The notes under the pieces: model-generated
The model's input: only the letters and a program-made list of their open reading frames with translations
What the model was told of the DNA's origin: nothing
The model's database searches: none
Position numbers and translations under genes: made by a program
In this document: in pieces, positions 40,303 through 49,215 of the stretch
Numbering within the stretch: the first letter of the stretch is position 1
Layout of the letters: each line of letters begins with the position of its first letter
Assembly (NCBI GenBank): GCA_017481285.1
Contig: JAFUPI010000087.1
Location: 1 to 49,295 of the forward strand
From: Agathobacter sp.
GTDB taxonomy: Bacteria; Bacillota; Clostridia; Lachnospirales; Lachnospiraceae
DNA: 49,295 bases
Reading direction: 5' to 3'

Positions 40303-41085
40303 CTATAAGAAGTTTTTGATAAACGTCTTTCTATGGATTGGGGTTGGACCATATTTTTGGATGGCTGCGATATGTTCCGCAGAACCATATCCCTTATTGG
40401 AAGCAAATCCATACTCTGGAAACATGTGGTCATACTCCTCCATCAGACGGTCTCTCGTTACCTTCGCAACGATGCTCGCAGCACCAATGGAAATGCTCTT
40501 CGCATCTCCCTTGATAATAGGCACCTGCTTTTGAGGCAAGCCTGGAATCGTTACCGCATCATTTAACAACAAATCTGGCTGAGGCTCCAGCTTCGAAACA
40601 GCCTCACGCATGGCTTCATAGGTTGCCTGCAAAATATTGATTTCATCAATACGCTCTGGTCCCACAAAACCTAAACCTACGGAAACTGCTTTTTCCATGA
40701 TTTCGTCATAGAGTTCGTCTCTTTTCGCTGCAGAAAGCTTCTTGGAATCATTGATATACAAAATATCACAGTCCTTTGGCAAAATAACTGCACCTGCAAC
40801 CACAGGTCCCGCTAATGGCCCACGCCCTACCTCATCGATTCCACATATATATACATAAGTATCGTACTCTTTCTCATATTTCTTAATGCTTTCGGTACGT
40901 TCTAACTCCGCACGATACTTTTCCAAACGTTTTTCTGCAGTGGCTACCATTTTTTGTACTCCACCACGCTCATCCACTTGATAGTTTTCGATAAATGCCT
41001 GAAATTGTGTTTCGTTTTCTCTTGTGGCTACTGCCCCAAGCAATTCCAACTCAGCCTTTATCTCACCGATTTTTTTCATATCCAT
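40303..41085 (-). CDS. rnhB: Ribonuclease HII
   Basis: A 260-aa enzyme cleaving the RNA strand of RNA-DNA hybrids and single ribonucleotides in DNA. The catalytic core begins ICGIDEVGRGPLAGPVVAGAVIL with DE; IYINDSKKLS and LNDAVTIPGLPQKQVPIIKGDAKSISIGAASIVAKVTRD follow. About 75 residues precede the core, as in other Clostridial members. ATG at 41085 (MDMKK) is more plausible than the extended frame, which would overlap ylqF. It is 37 nt after ylqF. Confidence 0.95.
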   Translation of the reverse strand: MDMKKIGEIKAELELLGAVATRENETQFQAFIENYQVDERGGVQKMVATAEKRLEKYRAELERTESIKKYEKEYDTYVYICGIDEVGRGPLAGPVVAGAVILPKDCDILYINDSKKLSAAKRDELYDEIMEKAVSVGLGFVGPERIDEINILQATYEAMREAVSKLEPQPDLLLNDAVTIPGLPQKQVPIIKGDAKSISIGAASIVAKVTRDRLMEEYDHMFPEYGFASNKGYGSAEHIAAIQKYGPTPIHRKTFIKNFL

Positions 41086-41122
41086 ATCCAAATTTCTCTT
41101 TCTGTATGCTAAACGCAAGCTA

Positions 41123-41971
41123 TTATGCTTCCGGTGGCAATTCAAGGGATAATTTTCCTAACTTGCCACTTCTAAAATCATCAATCAACAAAATCGCAGC
41201 TTTGCTGTAATCCAGCTCATTTCCTTTACTCAGACAATTTCTGCTCTTCGCAATTCCCATAAGCACCTGAATTGGGTCTTCGACTTCTTCCAGCTCATAT
41301 CGTTCTGCCAACACCCCTGGATAGGCCTGTAACAAGAACTTAATCAGCTCTACTGCCAATTCATCTGTATTCAGAATCTCATCCTTAATTGAACCAATCA
41401 AAGCCAAACGAAGACCAACCATCTGGTCCTCAAACTTTGGCCATAAAATACCCGGAGTATCCAAAAGTTCTACGTTTTTATTCAAGCGAATCCACTGTTT
41501 TCCCTTGGTTACCCCTGGCTTGTTACCTGTTTTCGCACATGCTTTGCCCGCATAGGAATTAATAAATGTAGATTTTCCTACGTTTGGAATTCCTACTACC
41601 ATGGCACGTACAGGACGATTCTTAATACCGCGTTTCAAATCACGTTCGATTTTTTCCTTACATGCTTCCATAATAATATCCGTAATCGACTTCATTCCAT
41701 TTTTGCTACGGGCATCTAATGCTACTACGAAATATCCTTTATTTTTAAAATAAGAACACCATTTGTCTGTGGTCTTTTTATCCGCCAAATCCGCTTTATT
41801 CATAAGAATCAAACGATACTTATTTTTGCCCAATTCATCAATATCTGGATTGCGGCTACTATGTGGAATACGAGCATCCACAATTTCTACTACCAAATCT
41901 ATTAATTTAATATCTTCCTGCATCTGACGTTTCGCTTTCGTCATATGCCCTGGATACCACTGAAAATTCAT
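41123..41971 (-). CDS. ylqF: Ribosome biogenesis GTPase YlqF (RbgA)
   Basis: A 282-aa circularly permuted GTPase needed for 50S assembly. The motif order is NKAD (G4, at about 57), then GIPNVGKSTFIN (G1, at about 130) and DTPG (G3), as expected of the permuted YlqF class. It begins MNFQWYPGHMTKAKR, the family signature. The C-terminal half is helical. It lies between lepB and rnhB in the conserved order. Confidence 0.97.
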   Translation of the reverse strand: MNFQWYPGHMTKAKRQMQEDIKLIDLVVEIVDARIPHSSRNPDIDELGKNKYRLILMNKADLADKKTTDKWCSYFKNKGYFVVALDARSKNGMKSITDIIMEACKEKIERDLKRGIKNRPVRAMVVGIPNVGKSTFINSYAGKACAKTGNKPGVTKGKQWIRLNKNVELLDTPGILWPKFEDQMVGLRLALIGSIKDEILNTDELAVELIKFLLQAYPGVLAERYELEEVEDPIQVLMGIAKSRNCLSKGNELDYSKAAILLIDDFRSGKLGKLSLELPPEA

Positions 41972-41995
41972 AATCTTTACCTCTTTCTTCGCAGG

Positions 41996-42589
41996 TTAAT
42001 GGATAAAGCCTTTGCCGCTTTCGGATTCCCAACGGAACCATGCCTGCCCTATAATATATTCATCTTTAATATTTCCAATATTTGCATATCTGCTGTCTTC
42101 ACTGTTATTTCGATTGTCTCCTAATACGAAATACTCATGCTCATCCAGCTTAATTTCCTCCTCTGCAATACCTGCCTCTTCCATAGATGCTACTTCAATC
42201 TTCTCGTTATAAAGCTCACCATTTACATAAACCGCACCATCTTTAATCTGGATCTTATCACCTGGTACACCAATCACGCGTCGCACGTAATAATGAGACT
42301 TCTCATTTCCATTTGGCAAAAATACAATCACATCGCCTGCCTTTGGATTGGATACTACATAAACAAATTTGTTAATAAGAATCTGATCCCCATTATTCAA
42401 GGTTTCCGACATCGCTTGCCCAACAACATTGGTGCGAACGCCAAAACAGCTGACACATACATATGCCATAAAAATCACTGCTGCAATCTGGATGGTCCAT
42501 GTCATACCTTCTTTGAATTTTTGAACATTAAATTTCTTACGGGTTCTACCAAAATTTAAACTACTTCTTCTACCTCTGCCAAATTTCAT
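41996..42589 (-). CDS. lepB: Signal peptidase I homologue lacking catalytic Ser and Lys
   Basis: A 197-aa protein of the type I signal peptidase family with an N-terminal basic segment and one helix (residues about 31-50). Box B, normally SMxPT, reads AMSET (A59 in place of the nucleophilic Ser). Box D, normally KRVIGxPGD, reads RRVIGVPGD (R103 in place of the general-base Lys). Box E (LGDNRNNSEDSR) is intact. The codons GCG and CGA confirm the substitutions. A catalytically dead homologue is therefore likely. ATG at 42589 is chosen because TTTGGAG precedes it. It stands between rplS and ylqF as active lepB genes do in relatives. Confidence 0.85.
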   Translation of the reverse strand: MKFGRGRRSSLNFGRTRKKFNVQKFKEGMTWTIQIAAVIFMAYVCVSCFGVRTNVVGQAMSETLNNGDQILINKFVYVVSNPKAGDVIVFLPNGNEKSHYYVRRVIGVPGDKIQIKDGAVYVNGELYNEKIEVASMEEAGIAEEEIKLDEHEYFVLGDNRNNSEDSRYANIGNIKDEYIIGQAWFRWESESGKGFIH

Positions 42590-42702
42590 AGCTATCTCCA
42601 AATCTTACATTTTTTTGCCGCCAAAATAGTGGAACATAGTTAGATATATTATATAAAATTTATCACAAAACCTCAAGCCAAACATCTTCCTGCTTCTCCA
42701 CG

Positions 42703-42733
42703 AAAAAAGGACGCAACCTTTCGGTTACGTCCT
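42703..42733 (-). terminator. Terminator of rplS
   Basis: GGACGTAACC-GAAA-GGTTGCGTCC (one G-U pair) with a GNRA-type loop and a six-T tail on the minus strand. Confidence 0.93.
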
Positions 42734-42749
42734 CGCTACGCTAGTTTTA

Positions 42750-43103
42750 TTATTTAACTAATTCTTTAACCTTAGCAGCTTTACCAACGCGATCTCTTAA
42801 GTAGTAAAGTTTTGCACGTCTTACTTTACCTTTACGTACTACTTCTACTTTTTCTACGTTTGGTGAGTGAAGTGGCCATGTTTTTTCTACGCCAACACCG
42901 TTAGAAAGTTTTCTAACTGTGAATGTAGCACGGTTGCTTCCACCCTGTTTCTTAATTACTGTTCCTTCGAAAACCTGGATTCTTTCACGGTTTCCTTCTT
43001 TGATTTTACCGTAAACTTTTACAGTATCACCAACGTTGAATGCTGGAACTTCAGCTTTAAGCTGTTCTGCTTCGATACTCTTGATAATTTCACTTGCGTT
43101 CAT
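42750..43103 (-). CDS. rplS: 50S ribosomal protein L19
   Basis: A 117-aa protein at the 30S-50S interface. It has the full L19 pattern: [78 protein letters not shown]. The strong TAGGAGG site fits high expression. It has its own promoter and terminator within the trmD-to-lepB stretch. Confidence 0.99.
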   Translation of the reverse strand: MNASEIIKSIEAEQLKAEVPAFNVGDTVKVYGKIKEGNRERIQVFEGTVIKKQGGSNRATFTVRKLSNGVGVEKTWPLHSPNVEKVEVVRKGKVRRAKLYYLRDRVGKAAKVKELVK

Positions 43104-43188
43104 TTTGTGACCTCCTATTTACTTTGACGTTCTTAATGCGCACTATGCTAACAACAGAGGACCATCACTTTTTATTCACAACATTAGC

Positions 43189-43217
43189 ACTTTACCATAT
43201 TTCGATTAGGAATGCAA
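43189..43217 (-). promoter_or_regulatory. rplS promoter
   Basis: TTGCAT (43212-43217) and TAAAGT (43189-43194) are 17 nt apart on the minus strand. A leader of about 80 nt with GCTAAC/TTAGC complementarity precedes rplS. It could be an L19-type leader, but I cannot confirm its structure. Confidence 0.5.
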
Positions 43218-43249
43218 GCACTTTCTTTGTGTTTTTCCGCAAAAACATT

Positions 43250-44692
43250 CTAATCCTGTCCCATCCAAATAATCGGTGTTTTGGATAAGAACATATTGAG
43301 CGAACGTTGAATCTTTGTAGAAGCTTCGTCTCCTACCATAATCTGGCTGTAAGGTCGCCAGCCCAAATCTATCATCTTGTTAATCATGTAGGTCTGTAAT
43401 GCAGTACCAATACGTTTTCCACGGTATTTTTCATAAACGTAAAGCATACCGATACTGTCATCATTATGCACGCCAATCATACCTGCCAGTTCATCTCCTA
43501 CAAACGCACCATACATACGGCCTTTTTCGATTCGTTCTTTGATGTAATCCTTATCCTGTACCTTTTGATAATCCGCGTGATCATAAGTATACTGCACTTC
43601 ATCTACATACTCCATCGTAAGTGGACGAATAGTCACACCATTCTCCGTAGGCTTGCCATCTGCACGATACAAACCTGTAATTGGTAAACGCTCTCTTGGT
43701 GTGTATACAGACTGGTAGCACACCAGACGATATTGTAAATTCAAAAGCTTATGCACTGGCTCAACCATTTCTTCCTGGTGCAGTACAATCTTCTTGATAG
43801 AAAGTCTTACTTCTTTTGGCAGATTCATAAAGAAATCCTTTTTCGTTCCAGAATGGTGGAAATATCCAGTTTCCTTATCCTGAATCAGTACATCATTGCC
43901 ATCCCTTGCAATCAAAATCGCACGACCACGATTGATAGACTCTATCATATCCATATTCAAGGTTTTGTTCAGCATCAGTTTGTCCTTACATTCATGCAAT
44001 GCAAAATACTGATCGTACAAATCTGGGCGACGTTTCATGGTACGCTTCTTGGCTTCCTCTAATTTCCAGTCCTCAATCTTCTTCTGATTTCCACTTAGAA
44101 GAATCTCCGGAACCATTTTTTCATGCCATTCCTCTGGTCTCGTATACTGTGGATACTCTAACAAATAGCCATGGAAAGACTCTGTTTCCGCAGACATTTC
44201 ATTGTGGAGCACACCCGGAACCAAACGTGAAATCGCATCAATCATAACCATTGCTGCAAGCTCACCGCCTGTCAAAACATAATCACCAATAGAAATATAA
44301 TCCGTAACGATTTCCTCTAATACACGCTCATCAATTCCTTCATAATGTCCGCATAACAAAATCAAATCATCGTTTTTCGCAAGCTGTTCCGCAGTTCTCT
44401 GGGTAAAAGGATATCCCTGTGGAGTTACATAAACCACACGACGTTTGTGATTTTCTGGAATCTGTGATACCACATGCTGATATGCATCATAAACTGGCTG
44501 TGCCTGCATCAACATTCCTGCACCGCCACCGTAAGGATAGTCATCTACCTTTTTATGTTTATCCTCTGAAAAATCACGAATATTGGTCGCATCAATCGAA
44601 ATTTTTCCTTCTTCAATCGCACGTCCTGTAATCGAAGTCTTAAGTCCATTTTCTACCATCTCTGGAAATAATGTCAAAACATGAAAATTCAT
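43250..44692 (-). CDS. trmD: TrmD tRNA (guanine37-N1)-methyltransferase fused to a GNAT acetyltransferase domain
   Basis: A 480-aa protein. Residues about 1-230 are a complete TrmD (MNFHVLTLFPEMVE, YGGGAGMLMQ, LLCGHYEGIDERV, SIGDYVLTGGELAAMVMIDAISRLVPGVL, YPQYTRPEEW), a SAM-dependent trefoil-knot enzyme forming m1G37. The C-terminal 230 residues are extra. The last part carries a GNAT fold with YKYRGKRIGTALQTYMI-like acetyl-CoA loop (EKYRGKRIGTA). Canonical TrmD is about 240 aa. Rather than a misassembly, it reads as a continuous ORF with no stop or frameshift. It lies between rimM and rplS as usual. Confidence 0.93.
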   Translation of the reverse strand: MNFHVLTLFPEMVENGLKTSITGRAIEEGKISIDATNIRDFSEDKHKKVDDYPYGGGAGMLMQAQPVYDAYQHVVSQIPENHKRRVVYVTPQGYPFTQRTAEQLAKNDDLILLCGHYEGIDERVLEEIVTDYISIGDYVLTGGELAAMVMIDAISRLVPGVLHNEMSAETESFHGYLLEYPQYTRPEEWHEKMVPEILLSGNQKKIEDWKLEEAKKRTMKRRPDLYDQYFALHECKDKLMLNKTLNMDMIESINRGRAILIARDGNDVLIQDKETGYFHHSGTKKDFFMNLPKEVRLSIKKIVLHQEEMVEPVHKLLNLQYRLVCYQSVYTPRERLPITGLYRADGKPTENGVTIRPLTMEYVDEVQYTYDHADYQKVQDKDYIKERIEKGRMYGAFVGDELAGMIGVHNDDSIGMLYVYEKYRGKRIGTALQTYMINKMIDLGWRPYSQIMVGDEASTKIQRSLNMFLSKTPIIWMGQD

Positions 44693-44728
44693 ATATCTGC
44701 CTTCTTTCTTCTCTTATTCGTTGTATTC

Positions 44729-45238
44729 CTAATCTCTTAAGCCAGGTAACAAATGCACCAATACTGTACCCTTCTCCAAATCAATTTCCTTCACACAATC
44801 CGGAATCTTTGGCACCAGCAAATCTGCTTCGCCCTGCTTGGTAAATACATAGACATCATTGGCCCCCGTCTGGATAACATCGGTTAGCTCTCCTAAATCC
44901 TCGCCTTCGTCCGAAACTCCCTGTAAGCCAATCAAATCCGCAATAAAATACTCTCCTGGTGCAAGTTTCACCGCATGCTCTCTGGTAACCATAAGGTCTG
45001 CATTCTTGTATTTTTCCACATCGTTGATATTGTCAAATTCCTTGAACTTCAGGATAACCAAGTTTTTGAAAAACTTCACCGACTGAACCTCTAAATCCAG
45101 CTGCTCCTTCCCTGTATCAAGAATTACCTTTTTCAATTTTTTAAATCTTTGTGGGTCATCTGTGGTAGGAAACACCTTCACCTCTCCACGTACGCCGTGG
45201 GTAGTGGTGATGACACCAACTCGTAATAATTTTTCCAT
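44729..45238 (-). CDS. rimM: 16S rRNA processing protein RimM
   Basis: A 169-aa assembly factor of the 30S head. N-terminal [31 protein letters not shown] and the PRC-barrel part [44 protein letters not shown] and [27 protein letters not shown] are diagnostic. ATG at 45238 is preferred to GTG at 45244 because GAGG lies 5 nt upstream. It normally follows rpsP and the KH-protein gene; both are absent here, replaced by the ABC pair with a 59-nt gap. Confidence 0.97.
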   Translation of the reverse strand: MEKLLRVGVITTTHGVRGEVKVFPTTDDPQRFKKLKKVILDTGKEQLDLEVQSVKFFKNLVILKFKEFDNINDVEKYKNADLMVTREHAVKLAPGEYFIADLIGLQGVSDEGEDLGELTDVIQTGANDVYVFTKQGEADLLVPKIPDCVKEIDLEKGTVLVHLLPGLRD

Positions 45239-45297
45239 ATGCACCTCATATATTTTTCATATACATTATCATATCACATTTATCTAAATAATTCTAT

Positions 45298-47085
45298 CTA
45301 TATCACGCATGCATCTAATTTATAATTTTCAGCCTGCGACATAAACAATTTGTAATATAAACTCTCCTTTTTCTGCATCAAATTCTCATGTGTATCAAAG
45401 TCTGCTACTGTTCCACCGTCAATAATCAAAATCTTATCACAAAATATAGACGAAGACATACGATGCGAAATATAAATTGCGGTCTTATCCTCTACCAAAC
45501 TGTTGAATTTCTCGTATATTTCGGCTTCTGCAATTGGGTCTAAGGCACTTGCTGGCTCATCTAGAATCACCATAGAAGCTTTTTTATACAAGGCTCTTGC
45601 AATTGCAACCTTTTGTGCCTGTCCTCCTGACATTTCAATGCCATCTTCATCGTATTCCTTACCAAAACGACTTTCGATACCAAGTGGCAGTTCATTTATC
45701 TTTTCTTCCAAACCGACTTCACGAACCAGACGACTTACTTCCTCTGCATCCGCATCCTTTGCCTGACATGAAATATTCTCTGCGATACTAAAGTTAAACA
45801 AACGGTAATCCTGGAACACGGCTGAAATTGTCTTCATATAAGATAAATAATCGTAGTCATATATGTTTCTTCCGTTAATAAGAATCTCTCCACTATCTAC
45901 CTGATACATTCGGCAAATCAGCTTTACAAGTGTTGACTTTCCCGCACCATTTAAACCAACTATAGAAATCTTTTCTCCCTTTTTGATAGAAAATGATACA
46001 TTCTTTAACACTGCCTTTTCTGCCTTTGGATAAGTAAACGTTACATTTTTAAATTCAACTGTTTCTACCTCTCCCTCAAACGGAACCTTTCCTGTAGACT
46101 TGGTCTCTTCTGCCAGTGACATAAATTCCATATATGGGTCAAGCCAACTTAAAAACTGAATCAAGGAAATCACGCTTTCTCCAAATTTCATTACCAATGA
46201 TGAAAAATTGATTGCAGCAGAAACATACATAGTAAGTGCTCCAAGTGTCAACTGGGGGCCAAACTTATCACTAATCGTACGAAGTCCTACATATCCGTAA
46301 CTAAATGCAGCGATTCCCTCTCCAACAGCAGCCATCTGTCCCATCGCTTTGCCGAATTTAAGCTGTATCTTTTCAAACATGTCACATATTTCTGTGGAAT
46401 ATTCCACAATTCTATTTGCAATCATATCTTCCATACGATATAAGCGAATGTCTTTTTGTGGCTCTTTATCTAACGCTAGTCCTAAATAATACGAATACTT
46501 TCTATTGCTCGGAATTATTTCCTGCATAAGCTCAGTCTGAAACTTGGCAACGCCTGCATATATAAGAAGCATTACAGCAAGGCCAATTAGCAAAGCAATC
46601 ATTAACACAGGTCCAAGCGAAACCAAAATCACTACCAAACCGACCAGTGTAGCACCTCTACTAATCAAATCAGCCAATGAAAGAATCAAGTTTGAAATAG
46701 CATTCTGATTCTGTACGGTAAATACGGCACGTTCCTTTAAATCCAGATAATATGGATCTTCCAAATAAGAGTATTCCAAGTTCATAATTTTCTCGGACAT
46801 CAATTTATTCATACCGTCATGTGTCTGTTCCTCTTTTACCTTCATAAATCGCTGTAATGTGTTGGTAAGAAGCGTCATACCTACGTTATTTAACACAATA
46901 AGTCCGCCATAAAGACACAACTGTCGAATATCCTTTGCACCTGTCAGCTCATCAATCAAATACATAGGCAACACAATATTAAGAAGTGTTTTTGCTGATT
47001 CACATAAAGCATCCACAACCAGCAAAATTATGTAGGATGGAGATACAGACCATGCCAGCTTCAAAAAGTGTATTAATTTTTTCAT
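45298..47085 (-). CDS. ABC exporter half-transporter, subunit 2
   Basis: A 595-aa half-exporter: six membrane helices (residues about 20-310) followed by an ATPase domain. Walker A GLNGAGKST, signature MSGGQAQKVAIARALY, Walker B VILDEPASALD and H-loop SHRMSS are canonical. Its ATG overlaps the stop of the upstream subunit (TAATG), so the two form a translationally coupled heterodimer of the type often used for drugs, peptides or lipids. The substrate is unknown. It sits directly upstream of rimM, an unusual neighbour. Confidence 0.93.
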   Translation of the reverse strand: MKKLIHFLKLAWSVSPSYIILLVVDALCESAKTLLNIVLPMYLIDELTGAKDIRQLCLYGGLIVLNNVGMTLLTNTLQRFMKVKEEQTHDGMNKLMSEKIMNLEYSYLEDPYYLDLKERAVFTVQNQNAISNLILSLADLISRGATLVGLVVILVSLGPVLMIALLIGLAVMLLIYAGVAKFQTELMQEIIPSNRKYSYYLGLALDKEPQKDIRLYRMEDMIANRIVEYSTEICDMFEKIQLKFGKAMGQMAAVGEGIAAFSYGYVGLRTISDKFGPQLTLGALTMYVSAAINFSSLVMKFGESVISLIQFLSWLDPYMEFMSLAEETKSTGKVPFEGEVETVEFKNVTFTYPKAEKAVLKNVSFSIKKGEKISIVGLNGAGKSTLVKLICRMYQVDSGEILINGRNIYDYDYLSYMKTISAVFQDYRLFNFSIAENISCQAKDADAEEVSRLVREVGLEEKINELPLGIESRFGKEYDEDGIEMSGGQAQKVAIARALYKKASMVILDEPASALDPIAEAEIYEKFNSLVEDKTAIYISHRMSSSIFCDKILIIDGGTVADFDTHENLMQKKESLYYKLFMSQAENYKLDACVI

Positions 47086-48935
47086 TAGACTGCTTCCTCC
47101 TGATAGTATTTTCCCTGTACAACAAACATGTTGTAATATTTTCCCTTCTTTTCCATCAGCTCTTCATGTGTACCATATTCTGTTAGACCATCTGCATCAA
47201 ACAATGCAATCTTGTCACAGAATCGTGTACTTGCGAGACGATGCGAAATATAAAGTGCTGTCTTGCCTTCAACAAGACTACTAAAGTTCTCATAAATTTC
47301 TGCTTCTGCCAGGGCATCAAGTGCTGCAGTTGGCTCATCCATGATTACCATTGGAGCATCTTTATAGAGTCCTCTTGCAATGGAGAGTTTTTGTCGCTCC
47401 CCACCTGAAAAATCAGTTCCATTCTCATCAATTACTTTAAGAAGTATCTGATCCAAGCCATTTTCAAAGCCATCCATCTTTTCTCCAAGACCAACCTTCT
47501 CCAATGCAATGCGTACCCTTTCATCCTCTACACCGTCTGAAGCACATCCCACATTTTCACGCATGGAGAATGCTAGTACATTGACATCTTGAAAAACGGC
47601 AGAATACAAGGCATACAAGTCTGATTTTCTAAGTTCTGTACTATCTACACCATTGATATAAATATGGCCTTCCGTAGGTTGGAACATCCCGGTTATCAAT
47701 TTTACCAAAGTCGATTTACCCGCACCATTGATACCTACAATCGCAAGACTCTCCCCTGCATGAATGGTAAAATTCAAGTCTGTAAACACATTCTTTTCTG
47801 TGTGAGGATAACGGAAAGATACATGGTCAAAGACAATTTCAAGTGTTTCTTTTCTCGTTTCTGATTCCTCACAATCCACAGTAGTTGGCAACACATCCGC
47901 TTTCGTCTTGTCGCCTTCTACCACAAGTTCTGCATCCATCAAACGATAGAAATCATCTACATACTCGCCTTCATTCCACACAAACGCCAAATCCTTGCCA
48001 AACTCAACCATAAGTGTCATAAGCGAAGCAATCATGGTCACATACATAGAAAACGAACTAACCGGCATACCATGCAATACTTCATAAATCAAAATTCCAT
48101 ATGTGAGCACATTGCTAATTAACAAAGTAAAAAGTGAAAGGAAACCTAACACATATTCACGGTTTCTGATTTTTGCAAACAAAACAAGGTATGCATTGAT
48201 TTCTTCCTGATAATTTGCCATAATTCGTTCTCTTAAATTAAAGATACGAATATCCTTTCCGAAAGAAAAATCCTGTGTGGTACGCTTATAATAACCGATC
48301 CGTCTGTCCGCCTTCGCAAGCTCCTTCTTCTTAGAATATTCAAAGTCATGTGTTAATTTAGATGTCCACATCACTACAAGTACATGGACAACCAATGAAA
48401 ACAAAAGCACTGGACTAAGTACACCTGCCAAAATTACCATACCTACTAAAGTCAAAAACTTTCCTGGCAAATCAGAAAGCTTATTATATAAGCCCTCTAT
48501 ACCATTATTATTGTTGTTTCCTGCATTGATACCTTTCTCATATTCTTCCCAAAACTTCGCATCCTCATGGTGACAGTAATCCATCTTCATAAGCTTTCTT
48601 GCCAAATCACCCAGATACAAAAGTCGAACACGCATATTTCGTGTCTGTATATAAGCCGCAAGATACTTTCCTACTACTGCCAACACACCAGCTATTGCAA
48701 AATAGATTCCCATCGTTACTATCAAACGTTCCGCTACATCTGTTCCCCCCTGCTCTAAGATACCAATCGCAATCTTAGGCAAAAGCACTGACATAAATGG
48801 CGTTACCGCCAACACTACCGTATAAATCCCGATTCTTCCAAATTGGGCTTTATCCTGCTTCCACATATGTTGCAGCATACGTTTGATAACGTATAGTACA
48901 CTATATTTTCTTTTAATGTTTCCCTTTTCATTCAT
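47085..48935 (-). CDS. ABC exporter half-transporter, subunit 1
   Basis: A 616-aa half-exporter with the same domain order: transmembrane part to about residue 340, ATPase part with Walker A GINGAGKST, signature FSGGERQKLSIARGLY, Walker B MVIMDEPTAALD and H-loop SHRLAS. All catalytic motifs appear intact in both subunits. It is the first gene of the two-gene operon and follows imperfect direct repeats at 49002-49042. Confidence 0.93.
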   Translation of the reverse strand: MNEKGNIKRKYSVLYVIKRMLQHMWKQDKAQFGRIGIYTVVLAVTPFMSVLLPKIAIGILEQGGTDVAERLIVTMGIYFAIAGVLAVVGKYLAAYIQTRNMRVRLLYLGDLARKLMKMDYCHHEDAKFWEEYEKGINAGNNNNNGIEGLYNKLSDLPGKFLTLVGMVILAGVLSPVLLFSLVVHVLVVMWTSKLTHDFEYSKKKELAKADRRIGYYKRTTQDFSFGKDIRIFNLRERIMANYQEEINAYLVLFAKIRNREYVLGFLSLFTLLISNVLTYGILIYEVLHGMPVSSFSMYVTMIASLMTLMVEFGKDLAFVWNEGEYVDDFYRLMDAELVVEGDKTKADVLPTTVDCEESETRKETLEIVFDHVSFRYPHTEKNVFTDLNFTIHAGESLAIVGINGAGKSTLVKLITGMFQPTEGHIYINGVDSTELRKSDLYALYSAVFQDVNVLAFSMRENVGCASDGVEDERVRIALEKVGLGEKMDGFENGLDQILLKVIDENGTDFSGGERQKLSIARGLYKDAPMVIMDEPTAALDALAEAEIYENFSSLVEGKTALYISHRLASTRFCDKIALFDADGLTEYGTHEELMEKKGKYYNMFVVQGKYYQEEAV

Positions 48936-49001
48936 TTCTTTACTTACCTTCCGAATTACTTAATGATGATACAATACCCCAAATCTTTTTTCATTTCAAT
49001 A

Positions 49002-49042
49002 GGCTTCAACCAACAGGTTATGGGATTCAACTAAGAGGTTAA
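49002..49042 (-). promoter_or_regulatory. Imperfect 21-bp direct repeats upstream of the ABC exporter pair
   Basis: On the minus strand TTAGTTGAA and TTGGTTGAA recur at exactly 21 nt, each preceded by AACCTNTT; a third, looser copy lies at 49047-49065. Spacing and half-site size resemble LytTR sites, but the sequence differs from the repeats at 19901 and 23276. Confidence 0.45.
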
Positions 49043-49070
49043 AAATGGTACTCAAAAGAGGTTTTTGCAT

Positions 49071-49215
49071 AAATATAAATTTGTCGACACCCTTTCTTCA
49101 TGTCTTGAAATAAATATGTCTCTGTATTTTGCGTGCATTTTCGAACTTTTAAGAGAAACGCTATTATTTCTTGAAACACTCTGCTTGCTTAAATTTTGTG
49201 TCTGGCATAGCTTTT
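49071..49215 (-). repeat. Dispersed repeat copy B (IS-end-like), inverted relative to copy A
   Basis: This is the reverse-complement counterpart of 1-150 (see that entry). The inner edge is at 49071. Outward, the copies stay similar into the C-terminal codons of a minus-strand frame that ends in KQAECFKK and a stop at 49164. The two copies therefore face each other across the window. Confidence 0.65.

Noticed and set aside
43104..43188. A confident L19 leader RNA upstream of rplS
   Set aside because: The GCTAAC/TTAGC complementarity is suggestive, but one arm overlaps the predicted -10 box and I could not match the known consensus.
49002..49065. CRISPR-like array
   Set aside because: Only two or three imperfect 20-nt repeats without spacers of regular size and no cas genes; the periodicity fits a regulatory site.
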